The notes under the pieces were generated by a model. That model had not been told where the DNA came from. It was given only the letters and a program-made list of their open reading frames with translations, and searched no databases. Both the position numbers and the translations under genes were made by a program. Of a stretch of 33,855 nt of DNA, positions 23,940 through 31,512 are shown in pieces. The DNA is from Methanogenium sp. Its GTDB lineage: Archaea; Halobacteriota; Methanomicrobia; Methanomicrobiales; Methanomicrobiaceae. The first letter of the stretch is position 1. The number at the start of each line of letters is the position of its first letter. The stretch covers positions 1-33,855 of the forward strand of contig JAUVCV010000030.1 in NCBI GenBank assembly GCA_030595665.1, read 5' to 3'.

Positions 23940-23947
23940 TTATATAA
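23940..23947 (-). promoter_or_regulatory. TATA box of the HTH-mevalonate operon
   Basis: TTATATAA is centred 28 bases before the ATG at 23915 and there is no Shine-Dalgarno sequence, so the operon mRNA is probably leaderless at its first gene. The TATA core is itself palindromic, and AAATATATT lies between it and the start. Confidence 0.55.
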
Positions 23948-24132
23948 TTAACGAAGGGCATTTCGGCATTCAACGACAACCATACAAGATCTACCCCTGC
24001 ATGCCCCATACCCGATATTCTCCGGGGAACAGACCACCGAATGCATTCATGAATGCTGAAAGAACATGGCGGAAATTCCGGTGTTAATCAGCATACATTC
24101 AGATCATGGCAGGTATGGCGGAAGGACAACCC

Positions 24133-24139
24133 ATATATG
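24133..24139 (+). promoter_or_regulatory. TATA-like element for ribK
   Basis: ATATATG centred about 29 bases upstream of ATG 24165 with no Shine-Dalgarno sequence in between suggests a leaderless transcript for ribK-ribB. Confidence 0.4.
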
Positions 24140-24164
24140 GCATGCATTCCAAAAATGATATAAG

Positions 24165-24830
24165 ATGATCGCACCCGATGACCTGATCTGCCTGAAAGCG
24201 ATCGCCCTTTTAGGGGGGCTTTCCGGTGCTGTGTCGGTCTCTTCACAGAGTCTTGCACAGGAACTGTCCATCAGTCCGCAGACTGCTTCCAGGAGACTGA
24301 TCTCTCTTGAAAATGGCCATATGATCTCACGAACCATGGGGGGAGACGGTCAGTATGTGACCATCACCGCAGCAGGGGAGGAAAACCTGAGGATTGAATA
24401 TGCCACGTACCGCCGCATATTTGAGACGCATGACAGGCATTACCTGCTGGAAGGGGAACTCATCAGCGGTCTCGGGGAAGGCCGGTATTATATCAGTGTG
24501 GAAGGATATGCCAGCCAGTTTTCAGGGAAGCTGGGTATCATTCCGTATCCCGGAACATTCAATGTAAAACTCAGTCCGGCAAGCATCGAGACACGCCGCA
24601 AACTCGATGCCATGGAGTGGACAGAAATATATGGGTTTACCGACCATGACCGCACATTTGGCGGAGCACGGGCCCTGAAATGTACCATCAACGGGTATGC
24701 ATGCGCAATTCTCATCCCCGGGAGAACCCATTATCCGGAGGATATTATTGAACTGATATCAGCAGAACGGCTGCGGGATGTGCTGGAAACGGATGACGGT
24801 GCAGCGGTAATCATAGAGGTGACACGATAA
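24165..24830 (+). CDS. ribK: CTP-dependent riboflavin kinase with N-terminal winged helix domain
   Basis: Phosphorylates riboflavin to FMN using CTP, the archaeal route. 221 residues: a MarR-like winged HTH at about 1-85 (LAQELSISPQTASRRLISLE is the recognition region), then the kinase barrel from about residue 92: GELISGLGEGRYYISVEGY, GIIPYPGTFNVKL, FGGARALKC and the ending LRDVLETDDGAAVIIEV. All are family-conserved blocks. The HTH fusion suggests that the enzyme also acts as, or derives from, a flavin-responsive regulator, as in other Euryarchaeota. It overlaps ribB as TAATG. Confidence 0.93.
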   Translation: MIAPDDLICLKAIALLGGLSGAVSVSSQSLAQELSISPQTASRRLISLENGHMISRTMGGDGQYVTITAAGEENLRIEYATYRRIFETHDRHYLLEGELISGLGEGRYYISVEGYASQFSGKLGIIPYPGTFNVKLSPASIETRRKLDAMEWTEIYGFTDHDRTFGGARALKCTINGYACAILIPGRTHYPEDIIELISAERLRDVLETDDGAAVIIEVTR

Positions 24831-25504
24831 TGATAGAGAAAGGACTGGAAGCATTCAAGAGGGGAGAGTTTGTTCTTCTCTTTGACTTTGATGATCGGGA
24901 AGGGGAAACGGATTTTGCAATCAGATCAGATGCGGTCAGGCCGGAACATATCGTCCGTATGAGAAAAGACGGAGGCGGACTGATCTGCACGGCTCTGCAT
25001 CCACAGGCGGCAAAGAATTTTGGTCTGCCGTTTGCAAGCGAAATTCTCCAGCCGACGAATCTGGCGGAACAGGAAGGGGACATTCCGTATGACCGGAGCA
25101 ACCACTCGTCTTTCTCTCTCTGGGTCAACCACCGCGACACCTTCACCGGCATCACGGATAATGACCGGGCACTCACGGTGACCCGCCTGGCAGAACAGGT
25201 CAAAAAGACGCTGAACGGCGGCGGAGATACCTTCGCAGCAGAATTCCGGACTCCGGGTCACATGGCCCTCCTCAGAGCAGCAGACAATCTCTTAGATCAG
25301 CGAAGAGGCCAGACCGAACTTTCGATTGCCCTTGCAGAGATGGCAGGAGTCACGCCTGCTGTTACGATATGTGAGATGCTGGATGAGAAGACCGGGAAGG
25401 CTCTCACAAAAGAGGATGCACGCAAATATGGGGATGAGCATGGCTTTGTCTTCCTCGAAGGCAGTGAAGTCAAGAAAGCCTGGTACGCCCGAAAGTCTGC
25501 GTGA
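24830..25504 (+). CDS. ribB: 3,4-dihydroxy-2-butanone 4-phosphate synthase
   Basis: Converts ribulose 5-phosphate to 3,4-dihydroxy-2-butanone 4-phosphate and formate, supplying the four-carbon unit of riboflavin. 224 residues, a stand-alone RibB. Visible: the acidic metal/substrate loop DDREGETD (21-28, with Arg23, Glu24, Glu26 and Asp28), DGGGLICTALH (48-57), and HRDTFTGITDNDRALT (101-116), which holds the catalytic Thr, Gly, Asp and Arg. Start overlaps ribK by one base, so both steps of flavin supply are co-translated. Confidence 0.95.
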   Translation: MIEKGLEAFKRGEFVLLFDFDDREGETDFAIRSDAVRPEHIVRMRKDGGGLICTALHPQAAKNFGLPFASEILQPTNLAEQEGDIPYDRSNHSSFSLWVNHRDTFTGITDNDRALTVTRLAEQVKKTLNGGGDTFAAEFRTPGHMALLRAADNLLDQRRGQTELSIALAEMAGVTPAVTICEMLDEKTGKALTKEDARKYGDEHGFVFLEGSEVKKAWYARKSA

Positions 25505-25507
25505 AGA

Positions 25508-25529
25508 TTTTTTAAATATTTCTTTTTTT
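25508..25529 (+). terminator. Terminator of the ribK-ribB operon
   Basis: Two T runs (T6 at 25508-25513 and T7 at 25523-25529) directly after the ribB stop codon. Confidence 0.6.
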
Positions 25530-25530
25530 C

Positions 25531-25554
25531 GTTTGTTTGTTTGTTCGTTCGTTC
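25531..25554. repeat. Tetranucleotide microsatellite (GTTT)3(GTTC)3
   Basis: Three GTTT units followed by three GTTC units, lying between the ribB terminator and the first recombinase relic. Possibly phase-variable by length, but no gene depends on it in view. Confidence 0.7.
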
Positions 25555-25611
25555 ATCCCACGATCCCACCACCCACAGTGGAATAAACATTAAAAATTTG
25601 ATCCAAATTTA

Positions 25612-25844
25612 GAAAGATGCTGGAGAACGCGGGCCTCATCGATATCGATGAGAATGGCCCGACGACTCTGGAGCCGGTGATGTATCACCGCTGCCGGTCG
25701 ATGAATGCCTTTGATGCAATCTATTGTTCGAAGTGTTCGATGGCTCTGAATCAACAGGCGGTGCTGAAGGTGGAGCAGTCCACGGATGAAGCGAAGAGGA
25801 GTGATGAGTATCAGATGCTGGTGGAGCGGAGAGAGATTTGGTGA
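25612..25844 (+). pseudogene. Tyrosine recombinase 3'-end relic, copy 1
   Basis: The frame from 25617 (MLENAGLIDID ... to the stop at 25844) matches the last ~75 codons of the recombinase relic at 31116-31511, including the zinc-ribbon region and the tail EYQMLVE. It lacks the upstream catalytic HxxR and Tyr. The first zinc-ribbon cysteine is lost (Tyr-His-Arg-Cys in place of Cys-Pro-Arg-Cys), while the second pair, CSKC, is kept. Its open frame continues past the point where copy 3 has a stop. It lies about 110 bases past ribB and converges, 24 bases away, on the 875-residue membrane protein gene. Confidence 0.75.
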
Positions 25845-25868
25845 AATCCCCTCCATTTTCACTATACT

Positions 25869-28496
25869 TTATTCGTTATCTGATGAGGCATCAATTATTT
25901 TTATCATTTCATTGTTGACAATTGTGCAAGATACAAAGGTCTGAACTATAAGGGCACAAAGGGATCTATTTTCCTCATATTCTTTTATCTCAATATTCAA
26001 TATTTCTCCAGAATCTTTCGGCTTATATGTCCAATTAATTGCATCAGAATCGAAAATAATAATCTGATCAATAAAAAGTGATTCGTCATGAATTTTAATA
26101 ATCTTCAATGTAGTTGATTCATCAACAATTAATATTTTTTTGAGCAAATTTAAATATTTTTCTGGAAGCAGTTCAATTAGATTTTTATGAATATATATTG
26201 TATCTGGAGTGTATCCATTATCTGAAATGTAATCAACTGCTTGTTCTATTGATGAAAAGATCTGCTCATTGGTCTTTCGGATATTTTCTCTTCTTATATT
26301 TGTATCGTCCAATATGGTTTTTATTAAAAATTGAATTTCTTGCCATGCAGTAGATTTGCTTATCTTGAACACTCCAGTGATTAATTGAACAGAAATTTTT
26401 ATGAACCAATTTTTCTGAATTAGCATCCTTCTTTCTATTTTTGTAAATTCAAGTTCGGAATGCTCAGATTCATTGTACGGATTGATTTGAACAAATTTAT
26501 TGATAGAACTTGTTATTTCGTACCCAGATTTTATATCTTCTTTAAATTTTTCAACCTTTTGAGTGTCAATTGGTAGAAGGCTCTCCAAATCTTCTATTAA
26601 AATTTCGCCATCATTTTTCAGTTCTTCTAAATACTCTTTAGTTTCCATCATCACTTCTTTTGCAGGGCTTTTAAAGAGAAGGTCGTAAGAATCTGAATTT
26701 AAAATTAATTTATTCAAATGATTGTCAATATCTTTATATTCAGTTTTCAAGTCAATTAAGAACCGATACCAGAATTCAAGAACATCATTGTTTTCATTCT
26801 CAGAAAAATGAATACGGCCATTTTGAATTGGGAATTTGATTTTACGATTTAATTCTAAACACTTACAAATACAAAGGACATAGTATCGAGTGATAGAACC
26901 AGAAATATAGTTATAATTATCATATCCAAAAAATCTATTTTTCCATCCGACAGAATTTTTGCCACCATATAGATAGAGTTGTGTGAGCCGGAAAGGTTCA
27001 AATGTTATTGTTGTTTCATTACCAGTAATAACATTCACAGGAACATTTTCTGGCCTTGTATGATACCAAAGCTCGTAGATATAGTTTAAATTATTTTTCC
27101 CATATTTTTCCTGTACATATAGTATATGACTCCCTATTTGGAAAAAGAATTTCTGGATATATAAGTTGTAAATGTAAGAATACAATTTTTCATTTATTGT
27201 ATCAAAAGCAGTATTGAATTTCGTAATTTTTTCTGATTCTAAACCATTAGATATGCAATTTTTATAATGTTCCAATTGTTTTTCAAATTCAGATATATTT
27301 GTGAAATTTTTTGGCAATGAATATTTTATCTGCCAGAACAATTGTTTACATGTGGAAGAATTATTGATGAGTTTGTCATCTAAATCTAGATCCTGATTAT
27401 TTAATACTAATGAGTCTGATAGCCCCTTCCGGATAGTATCCAATGACTGAATGTCATATGCTGATAATATATGAAGTTCATGTTCGTAGAGATCAAAATC
27501 ATTATTGTCAATGATTATTCTGTTAACATCGAATAGAAAATTATGATATAACGTCAAAAAATGACAATTTATTACGGATAAATTGTCATAAAATTTTTGG
27601 GGTATGTCTATTATATCGCTAATTATTTGATCCTTGGAAGATACCTTTTTCTCTACTGCTTTATCTACAAGTGTTAATCCGAGACGAAATATTTGAAAAT
27701 TATCGATCTCATATAATATTGTTTTTCGTCTAAATGTTGAATATAATATTTTTCCAGAAATGGATTCAATAACTAGATTTTCTTCACATTTTATTGCTTC
27801 AGCGTAAATTCTTTGGTATTGATCCAGAAGACGATTTATGATTACATTAATTTTAGCATTTGAATTCTCTTTGTTAGCAGTTTCTTCAACAATTTCTTCA
27901 ACAATCTCTTCAACAATTTCTTCTATGTAATTCAGATAGCCCACTGTTGTAGCCACCTCATTTACTCCAATGCTTTTTATTGAAATATCCCCAAGAGAAA
28001 ATACTACTTTTACGCATTCTTCTTGTTTGTCTGAATTATACAGATTTATGATCCATTTCTTCAATAATGTTCCAAGTTTTAAAGGGTCGATAATGTTGAG
28101 CATTAAATTAAAAAATTGCCAGAATGAATATAGACAGATAAGGAACAATGCAAAACCGATTGCACAAATTAATTTTATGTAACTGTCCGATTCTGATATT
28201 TTAAGACCCGATATAATTATTGACAGAATGATTGTAATTAGAAAAATGATTAACGTAAATTGCGTCCATTTATTTTTTTTAAAAAACTCAAGAATAGTGG
28301 AATTATACTTATTTACTACAATTTGAATTGCTAAAATTGAAATTGAGAATACTATTGCCAATATCGCAGCTAAACTTGTTGCAATATTACCAAAAATATT
28401 TGTTGAGATGTCGATTGAATAAATAAGCGCAAAAGAAAATATTACAAGCAGCAAACCCTGTGATATATGCTCCTCTAATCTACGGTTATCGGGCAT
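25869..28496 (-). CDS. Large membrane protein of unknown function (AT-rich cargo)
   Basis: 875 residues, no family recognised. Four hydrophobic helices lie near the N-terminus (about 13-30, 38-61, 78-98, 107-131). The helix 2-3 region (ATSLAAILAIVFSISILAIQ, then TILEFFKKN) recalls the N-terminal part of DUF2254 membrane proteins, a weak resemblance. A short low-complexity EEIVEEIVEE stretch near residue 195 follows. The remaining ~650 residues are charged, rich in Asn, Ile and Lys, and likely cytosolic. The last ~110 residues alternate strands in a way that recalls the end of an HK97-type or encapsulin-like fold (PDTIYIHKNLIELLP and onwards), but this is only an impression. Composition is far more AT-rich than the neighbouring housekeeping genes, indicating transfer. 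It sits between recombinase relics 1 and 2. Confidence 0.8.
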   Translation of the reverse strand: MPDNRRLEEHISQGLLLVIFSFALIYSIDISTNIFGNIATSLAAILAIVFSISILAIQIVVNKYNSTILEFFKKNKWTQFTLIIFLITIILSIIISGLKISESDSYIKLICAIGFALFLICLYSFWQFFNLMLNIIDPLKLGTLLKKWIINLYNSDKQEECVKVVFSLGDISIKSIGVNEVATTVGYLNYIEEIVEEIVEEIVEETANKENSNAKINVIINRLLDQYQRIYAEAIKCEENLVIESISGKILYSTFRRKTILYEIDNFQIFRLGLTLVDKAVEKKVSSKDQIISDIIDIPQKFYDNLSVINCHFLTLYHNFLFDVNRIIIDNNDFDLYEHELHILSAYDIQSLDTIRKGLSDSLVLNNQDLDLDDKLINNSSTCKQLFWQIKYSLPKNFTNISEFEKQLEHYKNCISNGLESEKITKFNTAFDTINEKLYSYIYNLYIQKFFFQIGSHILYVQEKYGKNNLNYIYELWYHTRPENVPVNVITGNETTITFEPFRLTQLYLYGGKNSVGWKNRFFGYDNYNYISGSITRYYVLCICKCLELNRKIKFPIQNGRIHFSENENNDVLEFWYRFLIDLKTEYKDIDNHLNKLILNSDSYDLLFKSPAKEVMMETKEYLEELKNDGEILIEDLESLLPIDTQKVEKFKEDIKSGYEITSSINKFVQINPYNESEHSELEFTKIERRMLIQKNWFIKISVQLITGVFKISKSTAWQEIQFLIKTILDDTNIRRENIRKTNEQIFSSIEQAVDYISDNGYTPDTIYIHKNLIELLPEKYLNLLKKILIVDESTTLKIIKIHDESLFIDQIIIFDSDAINWTYKPKDSGEILNIEIKEYEENRSLCALIVQTFVSCTIVNNEMIKIIDASSDNE
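27882..27924. repeat. 12-base tandem repeat inside the 875-codon gene
   Basis: TTTCTTCAACAA is repeated about 3.6 times (27882-27893, 27894-27905, 27906-27917 with one change, and a partial fourth unit). It encodes repeated Val-Glu-Glu-Ile on the minus strand. Unit length is a multiple of three, so changes in copy number would keep the frame. Confidence 0.75.
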
Positions 28497-28690
28497 TAGT
28501 ATTATGTTTTATTCCACGAAAATATATCATTTTGTATAATATATTTGATTTCTGTCAATTCAATGCAGATTGACAGTACAGTGATTCTTCTTACAGCTAA
28601 AATGGCATCACTATTCAATCACAACTCTCATCCTTCACGTATAACATCCCAATATTTCTGGTTGGAAAATACTTAAGCGAAAATTGGTTA

Positions 28691-28890
28691 GGATCCCACG
28701 CCGGATCCGGTGAGGTGTCCCCGCTACCGATCGATGAATTTCTTTGACGCGGTGTATTGTGCACGATGTTCGATGGCGCTTAATGAGCAGGCGGTGCTGA
28801 AGGTGGAGCAGTCTACCGAATGAGGCGAAGGAGAGTGAGGAGTATGGGGCGTTCCTGGAGATGCTGAGGAAGGATTGGGGAATGGTGTCA
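28691..28890 (+). pseudogene. Tyrosine recombinase 3'-end relic, copy 2
   Basis: From about 28698 the sequence encodes DPVRCPRYRSMNFFDAVYC and then ARCSMALNEQAV, matching the zinc-ribbon tail of copies 1 and 3, and it ends in the same VLKVEQS and KESEEY-like tail after a frameshift near 28823. Here the second zinc-ribbon cysteine is changed (CPRC to CPRY), a different loss from copy 1. The catalytic part and the MLENAGL segment are absent. This is the most degraded copy. Confidence 0.72.
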
Positions 28891-29330
28891 TAGTTGCCAC
28901 CTTTTGGTGCCATTTTTCAGACACTCTTTCCTCTGCTGTGATGGATATTCTGAAGATGACGTCATTTGTGAATGTCAGGCTCTTCCTGAACTCGTGCACA
29001 AAGTAATTCATTCCCTGCAGTCAAGGGGTCATTCTGGGAATGTAATGTGTAATCATATTCATCTTTTCCTGTCCAACAGCAACCGCATGATTTCTATGAT
29101 ATTAGCAACATTCACATATTGTTTGAACCATAGCTCTAGTATCCTGTCAAATTGGTGCTGGATGGACAGGCACGAACCTCCTCAGTTCAGCTTTCGACAC
29201 ATATATATTGTTGTTTGCCATATTGAAGGTATACAGAATTGAAATAGATTCAGTATTTGAAATTCTATCCCTGAGTTTCATAGGTGAAAATGGAAAATGA
29301 GGTTGTCATTCTCCCCCAAATGGATTATAG
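28891..29330. other. Gene-poor stretch between recombinase relic 2 and the three-gene cassette
   Basis: Frames of about 100 codons exist on both strands (28904-29242 plus; 28724-29011 minus) but neither resembles a known family. The minus frame runs through relic 2 out of its frame. Composition is intermediate. I see no clear gene, RNA or repeat; it may hold further decayed material. Confidence 0.4.
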
Positions 29331-29537
29331 ATGAAGTCTTTAATATTTGAAAAAAGGTATGGGGAAAAAATTCCAGAATCAGCAACGATTCAGGATATCA
29401 TACAAATTGTAGAGAGTAAGGAAAATGTTAAAATCGAATTTACTAAGTCAAATAGTCTTCTTATGGCTAAGGGAGGGAATGTTTTCGATATCACTCACAT
29501 TAATCCAAACTCAAAAATTGATGAGATAATTAGTTGA
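29331..29537 (+). CDS. Small protein of unknown function, first gene of three-gene AT-rich cassette
   Basis: 68 residues, no family recognised. The sequence is mixed: ATIQDIIQIVESKENVKI in the middle could be a helix followed by strands, and FDITHINPNSKIDEIIS closes the protein. No membrane segment, cysteines or catalytic motif are evident. The next gene starts one base after its stop codon, so the two are translated together. Candidates for its role include a regulator or a binding partner of the two larger proteins, but nothing in the sequence decides this. Confidence 0.55.
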   Translation: MKSLIFEKRYGEKIPESATIQDIIQIVESKENVKIEFTKSNSLLMAKGGNVFDITHINPNSKIDEIIS

Positions 29538-29538
29538 A

Positions 29539-30150
29539 GTGATTGCCATCAGGGTTACTGTTGATAATTATAATAGTCTTTTTCGAGACTCATTTTTAGT
29601 TGCATTTGCCGATTGTGTTGCATATTTTAAGGATTTTGATATTGGTGTTGCCAGCGAATTAGAAGGGGCGTTTATGCACCTAAACGTCTATTTATTCGAT
29701 AGGGATCAAAAAACAAGGGACGCCAATCTTCGAAAAGCATACTATCATGTAGTCAGAGCAACACTGGATTGTAGAAAACTGATTTGGATTGATATCAATT
29801 TAAAATTGAAAAAATATTGTAATGATAAATATATCCGGGAGAGATGCACCAAAATTCCTGAATACGAATTTTTATCAAGATGCAACTTGTTTTTTAATAA
29901 ATCTGATGAGGTTAGATTAAAAGAGTTAAAAAATCTCGGCAGAGATCCAGATTTAACAATTTCGGATTATTCAGAATTAGTAGAGATGGGTATTGATTTA
30001 CTAAATACAATTGATACAGAAATTTTGTCAGAGTCTGAACAGAAGAAATTTCATATTTTTGTGAAAAAAATCATAAGGGAATTTTCAATTACAATTATTG
30101 CTGCGATTATTGTTTTTGTCGCCAGTATTGGATATCTTTTGATCTCTTAA
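29539..30150 (+). CDS. Tail-anchored protein of unknown function (paralogue A)
   Basis: 203 residues, starting at GTG 29539, one base past the preceding stop. Predicted mostly helical and charged, with a single hydrophobic segment at the very C-terminus (about residues 182-203, IIAAIIVFVASIGYLLIS), so it should be tail-anchored with the body in the cytoplasm. A segment near residues 150-170 (SELVEMGIDLLNTIDTEIL) matches SEAVDIGDTLINAIDYGIF in the next protein; the helix near residues 45-80 also aligns in pattern. R65-x4-H70 within LRKAYYH fits the spacing of HEPN-type RNase motifs, but that alone is weak evidence. No known family recognised. Confidence 0.7.
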   Translation: MIAIRVTVDNYNSLFRDSFLVAFADCVAYFKDFDIGVASELEGAFMHLNVYLFDRDQKTRDANLRKAYYHVVRATLDCRKLIWIDINLKLKKYCNDKYIRERCTKIPEYEFLSRCNLFFNKSDEVRLKELKNLGRDPDLTISDYSELVEMGIDLLNTIDTEILSESEQKKFHIFVKKIIREFSITIIAAIIVFVASIGYLLIS

Positions 30151-30163
30151 TTGGAGAATTAAT

Positions 30164-30787
30164 TTGATGAAATTACTTGATAGTTACGAAGATTTATATT
30201 CAAATATTCTTCTTGGATCTTATTCAAAATGTATAGTAGGATTAGGTACCAAACCGGATTATATTCTCTTTTCATTTTCAGACCAATTCGTCAATCTCTC
30301 ATACTATCTAACTTCGAGTAAAAAAGAAGATCAAGAATTCTGGCTTAAAGAGACATATATAAAAACAGCAACATGCACAATTTTATGCCACAAATACCGA
30401 TTAACATCACAAATTGATGAGATCGAGAAATTCATCGATATGAAAATAGATCATAAAAGTAGCGTCAATTATGATTGGGAGGATTTTCAAGAAAAATATA
30501 AGACATATTGTAATTTGCTTGAAGAGATTCGAAATATCGAAAAATCTAGTAATAACTTTTCTAATCCTGAGTTTAACTGTTGTGATTATTTATATCATTG
30601 CGAAAAACACTCGGAAGCAGTTGACATCGGTGATACGTTAATAAATGCTATAGATTATGGGATTTTTGAAGAGCTTATCGCAGAGAAAAAAATAATCTTC
30701 AGTGATAATTTCATTTTTCAGATAATTGTAGGAGTTTGCGTAGGAACTTTTTTTACATTAATTAGTGCTTTTTTCCTACACCTCTGA
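30164..30787 (+). CDS. Tail-anchored protein of unknown function (paralogue B)
   Basis: 207 residues, 13 bases after paralogue A. Same layout: helical charged body and one C-terminal hydrophobic helix (about 183-207, IIVGVCVGTFFTLISAFF). The match SEAVDIGDTLINAIDYGIF to paralogue A and the shared order of helices suggest an ancient duplication, so the two may act as a heteromeric pair at the membrane. It contains several cysteines (FNCCDYLYHCEKH) that A lacks and no R-x4-H motif at the equivalent site. Very AT-rich, unlike the housekeeping genes. It is followed by a transposase relic. Confidence 0.7.
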   Translation: MMKLLDSYEDLYSNILLGSYSKCIVGLGTKPDYILFSFSDQFVNLSYYLTSSKKEDQEFWLKETYIKTATCTILCHKYRLTSQIDEIEKFIDMKIDHKSSVNYDWEDFQEKYKTYCNLLEEIRNIEKSSNNFSNPEFNCCDYLYHCEKHSEAVDIGDTLINAIDYGIFEELIAEKKIIFSDNFIFQIIVGVCVGTFFTLISAFFLHL

Positions 30788-30944
30788 CCAAAGGGAATAT
30801 AGGCAATTATTTATCATTTTGAGTAACTATTCAGCCAAAAAAAACAATTTGGCGGCAATTAAACATTAGATCAAAATATAATGGCTACATATTAACTTTC
30901 AATGAATGTGCCTCCCAATCGGGACTAGATATTGCATTTTGTTC

Positions 30945-31115
30945 TGACCGATCCTCAAGCTGCAACGAATCTCATCCTGGACCTATATCTCACTTTTAAA
31001 AACATGCTGAGACCATTCAGAAACAGGCTGAAAAGATCGCAGAGCTTGAAGAACGAATCGAGGAACCTAATGGCACAACTGAAACAAAATAGTCGCAACA
31101 GCAGCCGTCCACCAC
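30945..31115 (+). pseudogene. IS66-like transposase N-terminal relic
   Basis: Three short segments in different frames make one transposase-like N-terminus: DPQAATNLILDLYLTFKN, then AETIQKQAEKIAELEERIEE, then LMAQLKQNSRNSSRPPP. The coiled-coil region followed by the 'NSRNSSRPPS' motif is typical of IS66-type transposases. At least two frameshifts are needed, so it is dead. It stops abruptly at about 31115, where recombinase relic 3 begins. Confidence 0.68.
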
Positions 31116-31511
31116 CATGCCATCCGGCACGCCCGGCTCACGGACCTCGTGCGGGCCGATGGGACCTCAAAGGGACTCTCGGAGATGGAGCTCCGCGCCC
31201 TCCGGTGGGAAAAGAACAGTTCCATGCCGGAGGTCTACGTCCACCTCTCCGGCGGCGACATCGAGCGGAAGATGCTGGAGAACGCAGGACTCATCGATAT
31301 AGATGTGAAGGGCCCGACCACGCTGGAGCCGGTGATGTGTCCCCGCTGCCGGTCGATGAACTCCTTTGATGCATTATATTGTTCGAAGTGTTCGATGGAA
31401 TTGAATGAGTAGGCGGTGCTGAAGGTGGAACAGTGCTCGGATGAGGCGAAGGAGAGTGAGGAGTATCAGATGTTGGTGGAGCATCTGAAGAAGGATTTGG
31501 GGATGTGTTGA
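31116..31511 (+). pseudogene. Tyrosine recombinase 3'-end relic, copy 3 (longest)
   Basis: The frame opening at 31116 carries the catalytic C-terminal half of a tyrosine recombinase: HAIRHARLTDL (His and Arg of the HxxR box), MELRALRWEKNS, MPEVYVHLSGGDIE (the nucleophilic Tyr in VYVHLS), then a zinc ribbon with CPRC and CSKC and a charged tail. A TAG at 31410-31412 interrupts the frame where copies 1 and 2 have CAG; the tail after it continues in frame to TGA 31509-31511. The N-terminal DNA-binding domain and the first catalytic Arg are absent. This form, with C-terminal zinc ribbon, is known from integrases of archaeal elements. Confidence 0.78.
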
Positions 31512-31512
31512 T

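Larger units (their letters stand above)
25612..31511. mobile_element. AT-rich composite region bracketed by three recombinase relics
   Basis: Three plus-strand relics of the 3' end of one tyrosine recombinase gene family begin near 25612, 28691 and 31116. Between them are two cargo blocks much richer in A+T than the housekeeping genes to the left. Repeated insertion at, or recombination between, these related ends would explain the layout. No intact integrase, attachment site or tRNA gene is present, so this is a remnant. Confidence 0.55.

Noticed and set aside
25531-25554. CRISPR-like appearance of the short tandem GTTT/GTTC units
   Set aside because: Units are only four bases with no spacers; a simple microsatellite.
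28904-29242. Plus frame of 112 codons after recombinase relic 2
   Set aside because: No family resemblance, unusually Cys/His/Ser-rich, no clear start signal; may be decayed sequence.
25612-31511. tRNA gene as the integration target of the recombinase
   Set aside because: I searched the junctions by eye for a T-loop and acceptor stem and found none; the attachment site, if any, is not recognisable.
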